Source of the DNA: Bdellovibrionota bacterium
Lineage (GTDB): Bacteria; Bdellovibrionota_C; UBA2361; JAFLCA01
DNA: 64,000 nt
Assembly: GCA_030584005.1 (NCBI GenBank)
Contig: CP129486.1
Span: 371,556 to 435,555, forward strand
Direction of reading: 5' to 3'
The notes under the pieces are model-generated. The model saw nothing but the letters and a program-made list of their open reading frames with translations. It searched no databases and had not been told where the DNA came from. Shown piece after piece: positions 43,249-53,100 of the stretch. Numbering within the stretch: the first letter of the stretch is position 1; every line of letters starts with the position of its first letter. A program made the position numbers and the translations under genes.

Positions 43249-44715
43249 TCAAAGTCCCCTTGCCTCAAACACAACCGCTTTCGCGTCCCTAAATACCTCT
43301 ATCCATCCTGCGTCTCCTTCAAGCGCCCCCGCCAGGGTCGTGTCTGGCGCGGTGAGAATGTGGGTATAACTACCCTCCTCGAGCATCGTTCGCCAACCCG
43401 GCATGGTGCGCGCTATATGCAGATAGCGCTCATAGGCGGCCTTACCGTTTAGTTCATTCCGATCATCGATAGTAGCAACTCTCTCGGGGAAGAACTTCCA
43501 GGTCAGATAGCCTCCCCAATCGGGGGTATGAAAGATTCGTTTGCTTTCAATCGAGGGGGCCAGGAAATCGACCGCAGCCTTTGGAAAGTGCTCATCTAAT
43601 CCCGGCTCATCGACCGTGCGTACCTGATAGGAGATGCAACCACCAAACACAAAGAGTGCTGCCAACCATCCCCAGCATTTTAAAGCAAGTCGGGGATGTA
43701 GCTCTTGATCGCAAGTCAATGCGCGAAGTGTGCTTCCAGCGAGAAGCCTCCTCACCCACTCATGCAGGGCAATGAGCACGACCGGAATAAGGGTAATTAC
43801 GAGGAATGATATGTACCTCCGAGCAGTGAGGGAGAGAATGAGTAGTACGCAGACTGTGAAACGCTCGAAGACTGGCCTATTTCGCAGTGCTTCGGGGGTA
43901 ATGAGGAGGAGACCGATTGCGCAGGGTAAAACAATATAGGGGAATCGACGAAATTCAGCCGGTCGCCACTCGCTATTGAGTTGCATGAAAAAGGGATCGC
44001 CTACAAGCCCAAGAGCCGAGCGATGCAGCTCATACCCATATGGATTGATGCAGGTGGCGATTCCAGCCAGTAGCAGCGCACCGAGTGCGGTTCGCAGATC
44101 CTCCCGATGCGGCGCCCAGAATGAGGCTAGTACCATGCCAGCGAGGGGTACAAACCCCAGCATGAACCCGGGGTGCACGTTAGCCCATATCGCGAACAGC
44201 ACTGCAACGCCGCCCAAGTATTGTGGGCTGGTAATCCGTCCCATGGCTCGGTAATGGCAAAGTATCAGCAGTAGTGAAAAGCCGAGGAACGAGAATATGA
44301 CGGGGCGCACAATCCACTGCACGCTGCCCAGGGCGAGCAGAACGGGAAGGCCGATGCTTATCGCAAGGACACTCAAGACCGTGCTACTCAGCCGCATCAG
44401 AGTAAGTACAATCGCGAGCCCCCCGATGAGGACTACAAGGTAGTCGAGCATCTCCCAACCACCGTATTGCCTCGCACTCCAGAGGAATGCATCAGCCAGC
44501 CACTGGTTCGATATCCATTCCCTCTCCTCGCCACCAATCAAAAAAGGGTCCGTAGAGGGGATAACGCCCTTAACCACCAGCTCCCCGGTCCTCAGGTGCC
44601 AGCCTACTCCGGGGTCGCCGGTGCGTGCGAAGGGGCCCGTGAGAGCAATTAGCAGACAAAGGCTGAGTATGAACGCAGCGATTACTTCGGCTTTAAAAAT
44701 GATGGTAAATCGCAT
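43249..44715 (-). CDS. Polytopic membrane protein, glycosyltransferase-like (GT-C type)
   Basis: This inner-membrane protein has 488 residues and about ten to eleven helices. An early loop, DPGVGWHLRTGELVVKGVIP, contains an acidic residue near the first helix as in GT-C enzymes, which transfer sugars from polyprenyl phosphates. A C-terminal non-membrane segment of about 110 residues follows. No precise family is recognised. It is divergent from the next gene at the border of the polysaccharide locus. Confidence 0.65.
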   Translation of the reverse strand: MRFTIIFKAEVIAAFILSLCLLIALTGPFARTGDPGVGWHLRTGELVVKGVIPSTDPFLIGGEEREWISNQWLADAFLWSARQYGGWEMLDYLVVLIGGLAIVLTLMRLSSTVLSVLAISIGLPVLLALGSVQWIVRPVIFSFLGFSLLLILCHYRAMGRITSPQYLGGVAVLFAIWANVHPGFMLGFVPLAGMVLASFWAPHREDLRTALGALLLAGIATCINPYGYELHRSALGLVGDPFFMQLNSEWRPAEFRRFPYIVLPCAIGLLLITPEALRNRPVFERFTVCVLLILSLTARRYISFLVITLIPVVLIALHEWVRRLLAGSTLRALTCDQELHPRLALKCWGWLAALFVFGGCISYQVRTVDEPGLDEHFPKAAVDFLAPSIESKRIFHTPDWGGYLTWKFFPERVATIDDRNELNGKAAYERYLHIARTMPGWRTMLEEGSYTHILTAPDTTLAGALEGDAGWIEVFRDAKAVVFEARGL

Positions 44716-44831
44716 ACTGCTTCAGAGTCACCGATTGCTATACATTGGTCAATGAGCCAATTACGTTAGCGAGTTAAGGCGGAAATGGCCGATGCAAAAG
44801 TCTCATTTTATAATCAAGAGTTGCACAGATC

Positions 44832-46013
44832 ATGATCGTCGTTGAGTGCCCTCGTCTTATAGTGCGATCGATCTTATGGCGTCTGGTGGCAGCCTTAGTA
44901 GTCACACTTGGCCTATGGGTCTTCTGGTTTGAAGCTCAACTACCGAGTGACTTTGTAGCGTATTATGCAGGTGGTCTGGCGCTGCAGCAGGGCCACAGTC
45001 CTTATGATATCGAGATGCTGAGGAGTCTGGGCAGATCAGTGGCCCCTTACAGCGATCCTGTTCCGCTCTTTAATCCACCGTTCAGTGTCGGTGTTTTGTG
45101 GATTCTATCGTTGATGCCTCCCCAGTTATGTCTGCTTGTCATAACGACTCTCTCGATACTGTGCGCCTTGTGTACTCCATTGATCGTGGGTCGTACTGCT
45201 TCCCGGCGAACAGGCTTCTTTCTCTCGGCGGCAGCGATCACCTTTATTCCCGCATTGGTGTGCATTCGCATGGGGCAAATTACCCTTATTCTGACTATGC
45301 TTGCCTTCCTAGCAACAAAGGCGCTCCAAGCGAATAGGCTCACTTTGGCTGGATTATGCCTCTCCCCACTCTTAATAAAGGGGGGGCCTTTTTTTGTGGT
45401 GCTTGCGGTACTTGGCGCTTTAGGAGTCAGTCGAAGTCCTCTGAGGTTCAGTGTTGCCGCGTTATGGGTGCCGGTGCTCTCAACCTGCTTGCTTCTATCG
45501 ACTGGTCACTTTGACTGGCACGATTACTCAGGTTTGATTAAAATAGCGAACCAGAGAATCCCTTTTTCGATCACCGGAATCCTGCAGGCGCTGCACTTCC
45601 ACTTCTTCGGTACACCATTCCAGGAGCTGCGAATTATTGTACCTGCTATCGCCTCGGCGGCTCTCCTTTATCTCGCTTGGCGCCGCAAAGTTGCTTTTCT
45701 CTCAACAAGAGGATTTTTAGTCATTTGTGCAACCTCAATTTGTTTCGCGCCCTTTTGCTACCTCTTCGATCTTGTTGTCATACTCCCCATCCTTGTTGCA
45801 TCTTTGTTCCGCCTTATCGAGACAAGACGTGGAGTGCTTCTCGGGGGGTGCGTTTTTATTGTGCAGTATCTGGATCCATTGTTTGGCGCACGCGGAGACT
45901 TCATAATCTGGTCGGTGTTAGCATCGGTGTGGACCATTACTTTTGTTGTTTCTACCCAGATCACGAAGCGGATTTATGGCCATAAAATGATTATCGAGGC
46001 GCGCCATGGGTAA
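44832..46013 (+). CDS. GT87-like polyprenol-phosphate mannosyltransferase family membrane protein
   Basis: This membrane protein of 393 residues has nine to ten helices. The first loop has SDFVAYYAGGLALQQGHSPY with an Asp near the membrane, as in GT87/DUF2029 enzymes that use a polyprenyl-phosphate sugar donor. The phrase SPLLIKGGPFFVVLAVLGAL fits the family motif around the K-P/G region. The next gene starts within its last codons, so they are cotranslated. The sugar and acceptor are unknown. Confidence 0.72.
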   Translation: MIVVECPRLIVRSILWRLVAALVVTLGLWVFWFEAQLPSDFVAYYAGGLALQQGHSPYDIEMLRSLGRSVAPYSDPVPLFNPPFSVGVLWILSLMPPQLCLLVITTLSILCALCTPLIVGRTASRRTGFFLSAAAITFIPALVCIRMGQITLILTMLAFLATKALQANRLTLAGLCLSPLLIKGGPFFVVLAVLGALGVSRSPLRFSVAALWVPVLSTCLLLSTGHFDWHDYSGLIKIANQRIPFSITGILQALHFHFFGTPFQELRIIVPAIASAALLYLAWRRKVAFLSTRGFLVICATSICFAPFCYLFDLVVILPILVASLFRLIETRRGVLLGGCVFIVQYLDPLFGARGDFIIWSVLASVWTITFVVSTQITKRIYGHKMIIEARHG

Positions 46014-47472
46014 TCGGATTACGCGAACCATTATTCTCCTTTGCTTTACGTTATCATGCTGCACCTTTATGTATCGGGCATGGCTTGCCCTTAGCGAGCA
46101 TCGGCAGCTGGAATATGGCGAAGGTCCCATTGTCGATCAGGTGGAGAGGTTGGCTCGTGGGGAGAACATCTATCGTCCCGATTTAAGCCAACCGCCTTTT
46201 GTAATTTCGAACTATCCACCGGTATTTCACCTCGCACAGCTTCCTATTCGAAACCTATTGGGTCCCGGATTTCTCGCTGGTCGATTGGTATCAACTATCG
46301 CCACTCTCTTAACCTGCTTTTGCTTATACGTTTTAGCACGTCGCTTACGGGCGTCGCGCCTCAACTCAATTGCTGCAGTCGTCCTTTTTGCATCAAGCCC
46401 CTTCATTCTGGAATGGGGGGTACTCAACCGGGTCGACCCATTGGCGTTGCTATTTTCCGTAGTTGCGCTCTTACTCGCTTTGCATCGGCCGGGAAATGTC
46501 AGATGGATTATCGCGGCAGCCATTGCGTCGTCATTTGCGATGTTTACGCGGCAAACCTACGCGATTTCAACACCACTCTTTCTCACTCTGTTTTACTGGC
46601 TCAGCAGCAACCGGAAAGGTGCACTGTACTATGCAGTCATAACCTTGTGTTGTAGCGGCCTCGGCGCGATTGCACTGATGTACTATTCGCACGGTGGTGC
46701 GTTTTTCCATCTCGTCATCGCCAACATGAACGAAACTAATCTCTCTCGAGCTTCATTCGCCTTTTTTACTTTAATATCACTTTCACCACTGCAATTGATT
46801 GCGCCTTTGTTGCTTGTCTTAGTGTTGCGCACGTCAACGATCGATCTGCAGAAAAGAGACGGACGATTTACCCTCCTCCTCACACTTATCGCATTTATTC
46901 CTGCCATCGCAGTAGCGAAGGTCGGATCGAGCGTCAACTACTTTTACGAACTCACTTTCGCCTCGGCATTATGCTTCGCATTGGGTTGCCAGGTGACCGC
47001 ATCTCGTCGATATGCAATTGCGCTGCCGCTCTTGCTTGCTGTTCAAACGACTATGCATGTCGCAAGTGTCTATCGTCGTGAGATATTGAATTTTGATGTT
47101 CTTCGAGACATTGGATACTTTTCTAGCTGGGATCGATTGGAGGGCCTCAGCGGCCCGATTTTATCAGACGAGTTCATGGGGGTTGAACCGATAAAGGGAA
47201 AGCCTCTCCTGTTTCAACCATTCGAGATGACGCAGCTTGCACGGGCGGGGGCCTGGTCACAGGAACCATTACTCCAGCAGATCAAAGAGAGGTACTTTGA
47301 ATGTATCGTAATTCGGTTACGCCCGATCAGTATACGCGACGAACGTTGGACCCCTGAGATGCTCCAGGCAATCGGAACTAACTATCATCGTGCACCAACG
47401 GATGACGGGGCCTTGTTTGCAGAATACTACAGGCCGTTTGGCCCGTCCTCTCATCGCCCAATATCTCGCTGA
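46006..47472 (+). CDS. GT-C family membrane glycosyltransferase-like protein
   Basis: This 488-residue membrane protein has about ten helices. A periplasmic loop YGEGPIVDQVERLARGENIY, then SNYPPVFHLAQLP, resembles GT39/PMT-like proteins that modify lipid-linked glycans. The C-terminal region, after about residue 370, is non-membrane and contains GPILSDEFMGVEP. It overlaps the preceding gene by 8 bases. The role in glycan modification is inferred. Confidence 0.68.
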   Translation: MGNRITRTIILLCFTLSCCTFMYRAWLALSEHRQLEYGEGPIVDQVERLARGENIYRPDLSQPPFVISNYPPVFHLAQLPIRNLLGPGFLAGRLVSTIATLLTCFCLYVLARRLRASRLNSIAAVVLFASSPFILEWGVLNRVDPLALLFSVVALLLALHRPGNVRWIIAAAIASSFAMFTRQTYAISTPLFLTLFYWLSSNRKGALYYAVITLCCSGLGAIALMYYSHGGAFFHLVIANMNETNLSRASFAFFTLISLSPLQLIAPLLLVLVLRTSTIDLQKRDGRFTLLLTLIAFIPAIAVAKVGSSVNYFYELTFASALCFALGCQVTASRRYAIALPLLLAVQTTMHVASVYRREILNFDVLRDIGYFSSWDRLEGLSGPILSDEFMGVEPIKGKPLLFQPFEMTQLARAGAWSQEPLLQQIKERYFECIVIRLRPISIRDERWTPEMLQAIGTNYHRAPTDDGALFAEYYRPFGPSSHRPISR

Positions 47473-47603
47473 TTTCCATCTGTTGGAATTAATATTGCCA
47501 TTCACCGTGAGTAAGAAAAGTCGGCAAGTTGCCAATACACCTTCTCGAACGTCGCTCCAAAAAAAAGGGTACGTACAGAAGTCGCATCTAACGGTTGCAC
47601 CAA

Positions 47604-48635
47604 CTACTGAGTCCGGCAGCGTCCATCGCTCTCATTAGCAATCTGAGTTAGGCCTAGTGCAAAGATTGTAGCCGAACCCCACCAGAAGAGTGGTTCGTCG
47701 ATAAGACTCCAAGTGCAATAGCCAATCATGACTATTTTACTTCCACGGGTCAGCACACCGTATCTACGCACTACACAGGTGCCAAGAACCAACATCGCCA
47801 GCAGAAGCGCAACTCCGCCCTCACGCAGCGCAGAAACAACCAGATTGTGCGCGTGCGCTGCAACGCGCGGGAAATCGAAATAATAAGTTGGCTGAACGCC
47901 AGTGCCAACCCCCATTAACGGATGCTCTATAAACTTTCCAATGGATTCCTGCCACATCGGAATTCTGCCTTGAATCGATCGTGGAGAGTAAACATAGAAA
48001 GTCGCAGCGAGCATGAGGATGGCGATCGCGCAGATTAACTTGGCACGTCGTGGAAGGAACTGGATAGCCAATGCCACCAAGGCAACGATCACAAGCCCAA
48101 AGCTCTGATCAATACAACCTATGCATAGTAAAGTTCCAGCACCTATGCGCCAATAGAACCCTCGCATCGAGTCGATGCTTAGGGCGAGAGTACCAAAGAG
48201 CGAAAAAGCGAGGATATTGCGATTTATCAAATACAGATCAAATAGCCTCTCGCCGATCCAAACGCAGAGCAAGATCCAGAAGCTCGCCCCCATCGCCGAA
48301 GAAACTTCTGATTTTGGCCAACGTTGTCCAAGTAGCAGGACCCCGGAGATCCATAGCCACAATACTATCCTGCGTCCCCAAGGATAAAACTGTGCAGTCT
48401 GAACCCCGCAAATCAGTGTAAGAGTAATGAGCAGACTAGCGATCGGCAGGCACCACGATGTACCAGAAAAATCAAATCTCCTGCCCCGATTTGTCATTAG
48501 GAGATCTAGCAGCACTAGGATGATGCCAGCAGCAACGCCTAAGAATAAACCATGCAATGGCCGACGATTCAGCTCGGAACTGATTAGCGTCAGCACAACC
48601 ACAACAACTGTAAGGGCGATTTGGGTTGGATTCAT
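47604..48635 (-). CDS. O-antigen ligase / polymerase family membrane protein
   Basis: This is a Wzy/WaaL-family inner-membrane protein of 343 residues with about ten helices. The family motif region is visible: GRIPMWQESIGKFIEHPLMG, then AAHAHNLVVSALREGG, the large periplasmic loop with the conserved His. WaaL ligases attach O-antigen to lipid A-core, while Wzy polymerases extend it; the sequence alone does not separate them. The ATG at 48635 follows AGGTTATTGG. Confidence 0.8.
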   Translation of the reverse strand: MNPTQIALTVVVVVLTLISSELNRRPLHGLFLGVAAGIILVLLDLLMTNRGRRFDFSGTSWCLPIASLLITLTLICGVQTAQFYPWGRRIVLWLWISGVLLLGQRWPKSEVSSAMGASFWILLCVWIGERLFDLYLINRNILAFSLFGTLALSIDSMRGFYWRIGAGTLLCIGCIDQSFGLVIVALVALAIQFLPRRAKLICAIAILMLAATFYVYSPRSIQGRIPMWQESIGKFIEHPLMGVGTGVQPTYYFDFPRVAAHAHNLVVSALREGGVALLLAMLVLGTCVVRRYGVLTRGSKIVMIGYCTWSLIDEPLFWWGSATIFALGLTQIANESDGRCRTQ

Positions 48636-48871
48636 TAGCAACCAATAACCTAGACAGACCTCAAATTAACTCGTGGATGCGGGGCAACGCCACCTCGGGA
48701 AGCGTGATCATATGAGTTCATACTGGCCATCTTTTAGTTACAACAAGCGTAAGTCGGACATGAGTGTCCTATCCAGCAGAATAAGGTGGTGTACATGAAA
48801 CACTTTTTGACTGAACTTAATCTCACAACGATCCTCTCAGTCTCTTACCGAAGCCCATAGCAATGTCTAGA

Positions 48872-49480
48872 TTAAAGATGCGAAGGACCACGCCGAAAAA
48901 TTAATCTTAATATCGTGAAAAAAAGTATCTTCACATCTCCGACCAGCGACTGAGTCCTTATGTACTCATCGATCAACTGTATCTTTCGGGGAATAATCAC
49001 CCGTTGATACGTCTCCTCTGGGGGATATCGACTGTTCACAAGTATCATTCCCTCATCGAGGAACTCGATTGATGATGTTCCCGTAACTCCGGGCTTCACT
49101 GAGAGCATTCGAGAGAGCGCTTGTTGATCATACAACCTCGCTAACTCAGGCGTTTCTGGCCGAGGACCAACGAGGGTCATCTCCCCTTTTAGAACATTGA
49201 CGAGCTGAGGAAGTTCGTCAAGTCGCCAATGTCGGAGGATGATACCCTCCCGAGTGATCCTAGGGTCCTGATGCACCGTCAGCGTGGCATCGCCTTCACC
49301 GCGTGTCATTGTACGAAACTTCAGAAGTTCAAACTCGCGTCCTTGTAATCCAATACGCCTTTGTCTAAATAAGATGGGTCGGCCAGATCTGATCAGAATA
49401 GTCGCCGCAATGGCTGCAATAACGGGGCCACACAGGAATAGCCCGACAAGGCTCACCAAGATATCAAGGATTCTCTTCAT
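48872..49480 (-). CDS. Initiating bacterial sugar-phosphate transferase (PglC/WcaJ family)
   Basis: This enzyme moves a sugar-1-phosphate from a UDP-sugar to undecaprenyl phosphate, starting repeat-unit assembly. At 202 residues it matches the short PglC-type. It has a re-entrant N-terminal helix (about 5-28), FELLKFRTM, RHWRLDELPQLVNVLKGEM (catalytic D-E pair in the family), LVGPRPE and KPGVTG. Its ATG overlaps the aminotransferase stop as ATGA. Coupling to an aminotransferase suggests an amino sugar such as N-acetylbacillosamine as first sugar, which is tentative. Confidence 0.9.
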   Translation of the reverse strand: MKRILDILVSLVGLFLCGPVIAAIAATILIRSGRPILFRQRRIGLQGREFELLKFRTMTRGEGDATLTVHQDPRITREGIILRHWRLDELPQLVNVLKGEMTLVGPRPETPELARLYDQQALSRMLSVKPGVTGTSSIEFLDEGMILVNSRYPPEETYQRVIIPRKIQLIDEYIRTQSLVGDVKILFFTILRLIFRRGPSHL

Positions 49481-50649
49481 GACTTGAGGAATCGCGTCAA
49501 AGCCTCGATTACTTTCCCCTGATCATCATCAGTCATGGCTGAGTAGAGCGGTAGACTCAAGGCTTGACCATAGACTTCGAGGCTCACTGGGAAGTCTGTT
49601 GGCTTCAATCCATACCTATCTCGCCAATATGGATGGAGGTGCAGGGGAATATAATGAACACTGCATTGAATACCCTCCTCTGCCAATCTTTCGATGAGCT
49701 TATCACGACTGATTCTTGCCGTCGGTAGAACACGTACCACGAACAGGTGCCACGACTGTTGCTCCTCGGGACCACAACTAGATGGCAAACATAGTGGGAG
49801 CTCTTGAAGCTCTTTCAAATAGCGATGCGCCAATAACTCCCTTCTGCGAGTCATGTCATCGAGCCGCTTAAGTTGCACCACTCCCAAAGCAGCAGCTATA
49901 TCTGTCAGGTTGTATTTGAAACCAGGAGCAACAATCTCATAATACCAAGACGCCCCAGGTACTCGGTAACGAGAAAACGCATCACGATCTATGCCGTGAA
50001 TTCGCATTACCCTGCAGCGATCGGCCAACCGCTTATCAGCTGTCGCAATTAGTCCGCCCTCCCCTGTGGTGATACATTTCGTTGCGTAGAAGCTAAATAC
50101 AGTTGCGGCTGAATCCAACGTCCCTATCTTGCGACCACCATAATAGGTTCCCAGGGCATGGGCTGCATCTTCAACAATTTGAATACCATGCGCAGAGGCA
50201 ATTGTTTGCAAGTCTCGCATGGCTGCTGCCCGGCCCCCAAGATGCACCGGAAGTATTACCCTGGTATTCTTAGTGATTCCTTTCTCTATTTGGTCAGGAT
50301 CGAGATTCAGCGAATCAGGAAGAATGTCCGCGAATCGCACCTCGGCTCCCAAATATCTGACTACTTCAGCTGTGGCTGTGAAGGTATAGGGAGAGGTTAT
50401 CACTTCATCACCAGGCCCTACTCCGAGAGCCTCAAGGGCTAGGTGCAGACCAGCCGTTGCTGAATTCACCGCTATGCATTCCTGTCCATACCCCAGATAC
50501 TCCTGAAATGCACTTTCGAACTGTTTCACCTTTGGACCAGTCGTAAGCCATCCTTCACGCAAGACGGCTACCACCTCGGCAATTTCCTCCTCACCGATAT
50601 CAGGTTTGCTAAAGGGGATCTGGTGAGACAAGGTTGTCTTGGTGTTCAC
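49477..50649 (-). CDS. DegT/DnrJ/EryC1 family aminotransferase
   Basis: This PLP-dependent enzyme makes an amino sugar from a keto-sugar nucleotide. It has 390 residues. Motifs: IPFSKPDIGEEEIAEVV, NSATAGLHLALEALGVGPGD, VEDAAHALGTYYGG, and SFYATKCITTGEGG with the PLP lysine. It starts at a GTG (50649). It is coupled to the initiating transferase, so the product is probably the first sugar of the repeat unit, of the PglE/bacillosamine kind. A truncated relative remains at 58021-58126. Confidence 0.9.
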   Translation of the reverse strand: MNTKTTLSHQIPFSKPDIGEEEIAEVVAVLREGWLTTGPKVKQFESAFQEYLGYGQECIAVNSATAGLHLALEALGVGPGDEVITSPYTFTATAEVVRYLGAEVRFADILPDSLNLDPDQIEKGITKNTRVILPVHLGGRAAAMRDLQTIASAHGIQIVEDAAHALGTYYGGRKIGTLDSAATVFSFYATKCITTGEGGLIATADKRLADRCRVMRIHGIDRDAFSRYRVPGASWYYEIVAPGFKYNLTDIAAALGVVQLKRLDDMTRRRELLAHRYLKELQELPLCLPSSCGPEEQQSWHLFVVRVLPTARISRDKLIERLAEEGIQCSVHYIPLHLHPYWRDRYGLKPTDFPVSLEVYGQALSLPLYSAMTDDDQGKVIEALTRFLKS

Positions 50650-50775
50650 AATATTCTGTCGTAGTATACTGCCGTTTCAGGAAATATAGTTCGGATCTTA
50701 GCGGATAGGCAAAGCAGTAATTTCGACCTTGATTCTCTCTCGAAAATCACGCGGCTACTAAGCAGAGATGCTCCC

Positions 50776-51870
50776 ATGAACAGCCTTCTTCATATTGTCG
50801 GTGCACGACCACAGTTCATAAAGTTGGCCATGATTTTCAGAGCGCTCTGTCATCGTCCAGGCTTGACCCAGTTAGTTCTGCATACTGGTCAGCATTATGA
50901 CACCAACCTGTCCCAGGATTTCTTTAACGATCTTGAATTGCCAAAGCCTGCTATAAATCTAGGCGTTGGTTCCGTTGGAACCTCAATCCAATGCGCTCGG
51001 ATGCTGGAAGGGATCTGCCACTATGTGCAACGAGAGAGGCCAAGACTCACTGTGCTCTATGGGGACACAAACTCAACCCTTGCCGGTGCCCTCGCCGCTA
51101 CACAAGCCGGTATTCCAGTTGCCCATGTGGAGGCAGGGATGCGGTGCGGCAACTTGTACATGCCCGAAGAGATCAATCGTGTTGTTACCGACCATCTTTC
51201 TGAGATTCTCTTCTGTGCATCAGAGACTGCTCGAGCAAACTTGGTTAACGAGGGACTTGGTTCAAGGGAGGTTCATGTAGTTGGGGACATTATGCTCGAT
51301 TGCTTCAACTATGAACGTGCGCGTCGTCCACTATCTCTGGATACTCTAGCCAGATATGGATTAGATCCAAAAGGATATATCCTTGTAACCATCCATAGGG
51401 CAGAAAACACTGACGACAAAGAGTCTCTTGAAAGCATCCTTTCCGGCCTCGCCCTCGTGGCCGCAACTCAGCAAGTACTGCTGCCGCTGCATCCCCGAAC
51501 AAAGGCGCGCATTATGGAAGAGCCACAACTTGGTCGACATCTTTCCAATCTAAAAGTGATTGATCCAGTAGGCTACCATGACATGCTCACTCTTGAGAGC
51601 TATGCTCGTGTCATCGCAACAGACTCGGGAGGGGTACAGAAGGAGGCCTTTTATTGCGGAGTTCCCTGCGTCCTTCTTCGAGGGACGACCGAATGGCGGG
51701 AACTTGTAGATTTAGGAGCCGCCATCCTGGGAAACTGCAAGAACCCTCGGATACTCGCAGAGCAGATTGTTGATGCCGCCCATCAACGGTGGGAGCGCAG
51801 CACACCTTACGGAACCGGCAATGCAGCGAATGCAATTGCGGAAGTCCTTGTGCGCAGAGTGCCGTCATAG
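50776..51870 (+). CDS. UDP-HexNAc 2-epimerase (WecB/WbpI family)
   Basis: This non-hydrolysing UDP-N-acetylglucosamine 2-epimerase-type enzyme has 364 residues. Motifs: HIVGARPQFIKLAMIFRAL, HTGQHYDTNLSQDFF, YGDTNSTLAGALAA, HVEAGMR, PEEINRVVTDH, TIHRAENTD and ATDSGGVQKEA. With the WbpE-like and WbpB/WbpD-like genes nearby it more likely acts as WbpI on UDP-GlcNAc3NAcA than as WecB. The following glycosyltransferase starts directly after its stop. A decayed copy lies at 59142-59725. Confidence 0.9.
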   Translation: MNSLLHIVGARPQFIKLAMIFRALCHRPGLTQLVLHTGQHYDTNLSQDFFNDLELPKPAINLGVGSVGTSIQCARMLEGICHYVQRERPRLTVLYGDTNSTLAGALAATQAGIPVAHVEAGMRCGNLYMPEEINRVVTDHLSEILFCASETARANLVNEGLGSREVHVVGDIMLDCFNYERARRPLSLDTLARYGLDPKGYILVTIHRAENTDDKESLESILSGLALVAATQQVLLPLHPRTKARIMEEPQLGRHLSNLKVIDPVGYHDMLTLESYARVIATDSGGVQKEAFYCGVPCVLLRGTTEWRELVDLGAAILGNCKNPRILAEQIVDAAHQRWERSTPYGTGNAANAIAEVLVRRVPS

Positions 51871-53100
51871 ATGAATATATTATATGTTGATCATTACGCG
51901 GGCTCATCCCTCCATGGCATGGAGCTAAGGCCATATTATTTAGCACGTGAATGGGTAAAGAATGGACACAGGGTCACGATAGTTGCTGCCAGCTTTGCTC
52001 ACGTACGTAGTGCTCAGCCAGAGAAATGTGTCAAAGAGGTAATTGATGGGATCGAGTATTATTGGTTGAGAACTCCTCGTTACAAAGGGAATGGATTTGG
52101 CAGAATGATGAACGTTGCCTGTTTTGTAGGTAGACTGCTGATTGCCCTCCCCAGGATAGCTGCAAACGCTCCTCCTGATGTAGTTATCGCCTCATCGACA
52201 TACCCCTTTGACATTTTTCCACTGTTCCGATTTGCCCGACGTTGTAATGCTCGACTTGTCTGGGAAGTCCACGACCTCTGGCCACTTTCCCTTATCGAAC
52301 TTCATGGAATGAAGAGAACACACCCTTTCATCATGTTGGTTCAAGCAGCCGAGAACTATGCGATAGGACATTGTGATAGTTTGGTGTCAATCCTTCCGCT
52401 CTCGGACAAGTACTTTATTCCCCGTGGGCTACCAGCAGAGAAGTACATTGCCGTTCCTAATGGAGTAGCCGCATTGCCACCACTCACCACGAGAAAATCC
52501 CCGGTTTGGAAGGATCTCGCCAATCTCCGTAGCAATGGGCTTGTAGTCGGGTATTTTGGCTCACACGGGGTAGCAAACAATCTTGAGCCTCTAATACATG
52601 CAGTTGCCGCAAGACCGGACGTCTTATCACTAGTAATGGTTGGCGCAGGCCCACTGAAGGATGCGCTGGTGAGGTTAGTCTCCACACTGTCCGCAGATAA
52701 TATCCACTTTTATGAGCCAGTGTCTCCCGCAGAGGCACGGGCGCTGGCATCTGAGATGGATTGTAATTTTATTGCCCTTAAGGAAAAGCCGATATTCTCG
52801 TTTGGAGTCTCGCCCAACAAGCTTCATGAATACATGATGGCCGGGAAGCCAGTAATCTCAGCAATCAAGGCCGGGAATGATTGGGTGAAAGATTCAGGCT
52901 GCGGCTTATCAATAGATCCTGATAGTGTCGAAGCAATTCAATCTGCACTAGATTCACTTCTGCATATGTCAGAAAATGAGCGCAACAGTATGGGCGCCCG
53001 AGGGAAAGCATACGCCGAGCGTAACTTGGCGTATAAAGTACTTGCCGAAAGCTTTCTCGCCTTTGTGACGCGCGCCCGTCACCCACTTTATCATGCCTAG
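51871..53100 (+). CDS. Glycosyltransferase family 4 (GT-B)
   Basis: This cytosolic or membrane-associated GT-B glycosyltransferase has 409 residues. It has an N-terminal Rossmann half (HYAGSSLHGMELRPYYLARE and VIASSTYPFD) and a GT4 C-terminal half (GLVVGYFGSHGVANNLEPL, then SPNKLHEYMMAGKPVIS). It resembles the WbuB/capM-like type used for O-antigen and capsule sugars. The ATG abuts the epimerase stop and the gene overlaps the next one by 8 bases, so the three are one operon. Confidence 0.9.
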   Translation: MNILYVDHYAGSSLHGMELRPYYLAREWVKNGHRVTIVAASFAHVRSAQPEKCVKEVIDGIEYYWLRTPRYKGNGFGRMMNVACFVGRLLIALPRIAANAPPDVVIASSTYPFDIFPLFRFARRCNARLVWEVHDLWPLSLIELHGMKRTHPFIMLVQAAENYAIGHCDSLVSILPLSDKYFIPRGLPAEKYIAVPNGVAALPPLTTRKSPVWKDLANLRSNGLVVGYFGSHGVANNLEPLIHAVAARPDVLSLVMVGAGPLKDALVRLVSTLSADNIHFYEPVSPAEARALASEMDCNFIALKEKPIFSFGVSPNKLHEYMMAGKPVISAIKAGNDWVKDSGCGLSIDPDSVEAIQSALDSLLHMSENERNSMGARGKAYAERNLAYKVLAESFLAFVTRARHPLYHA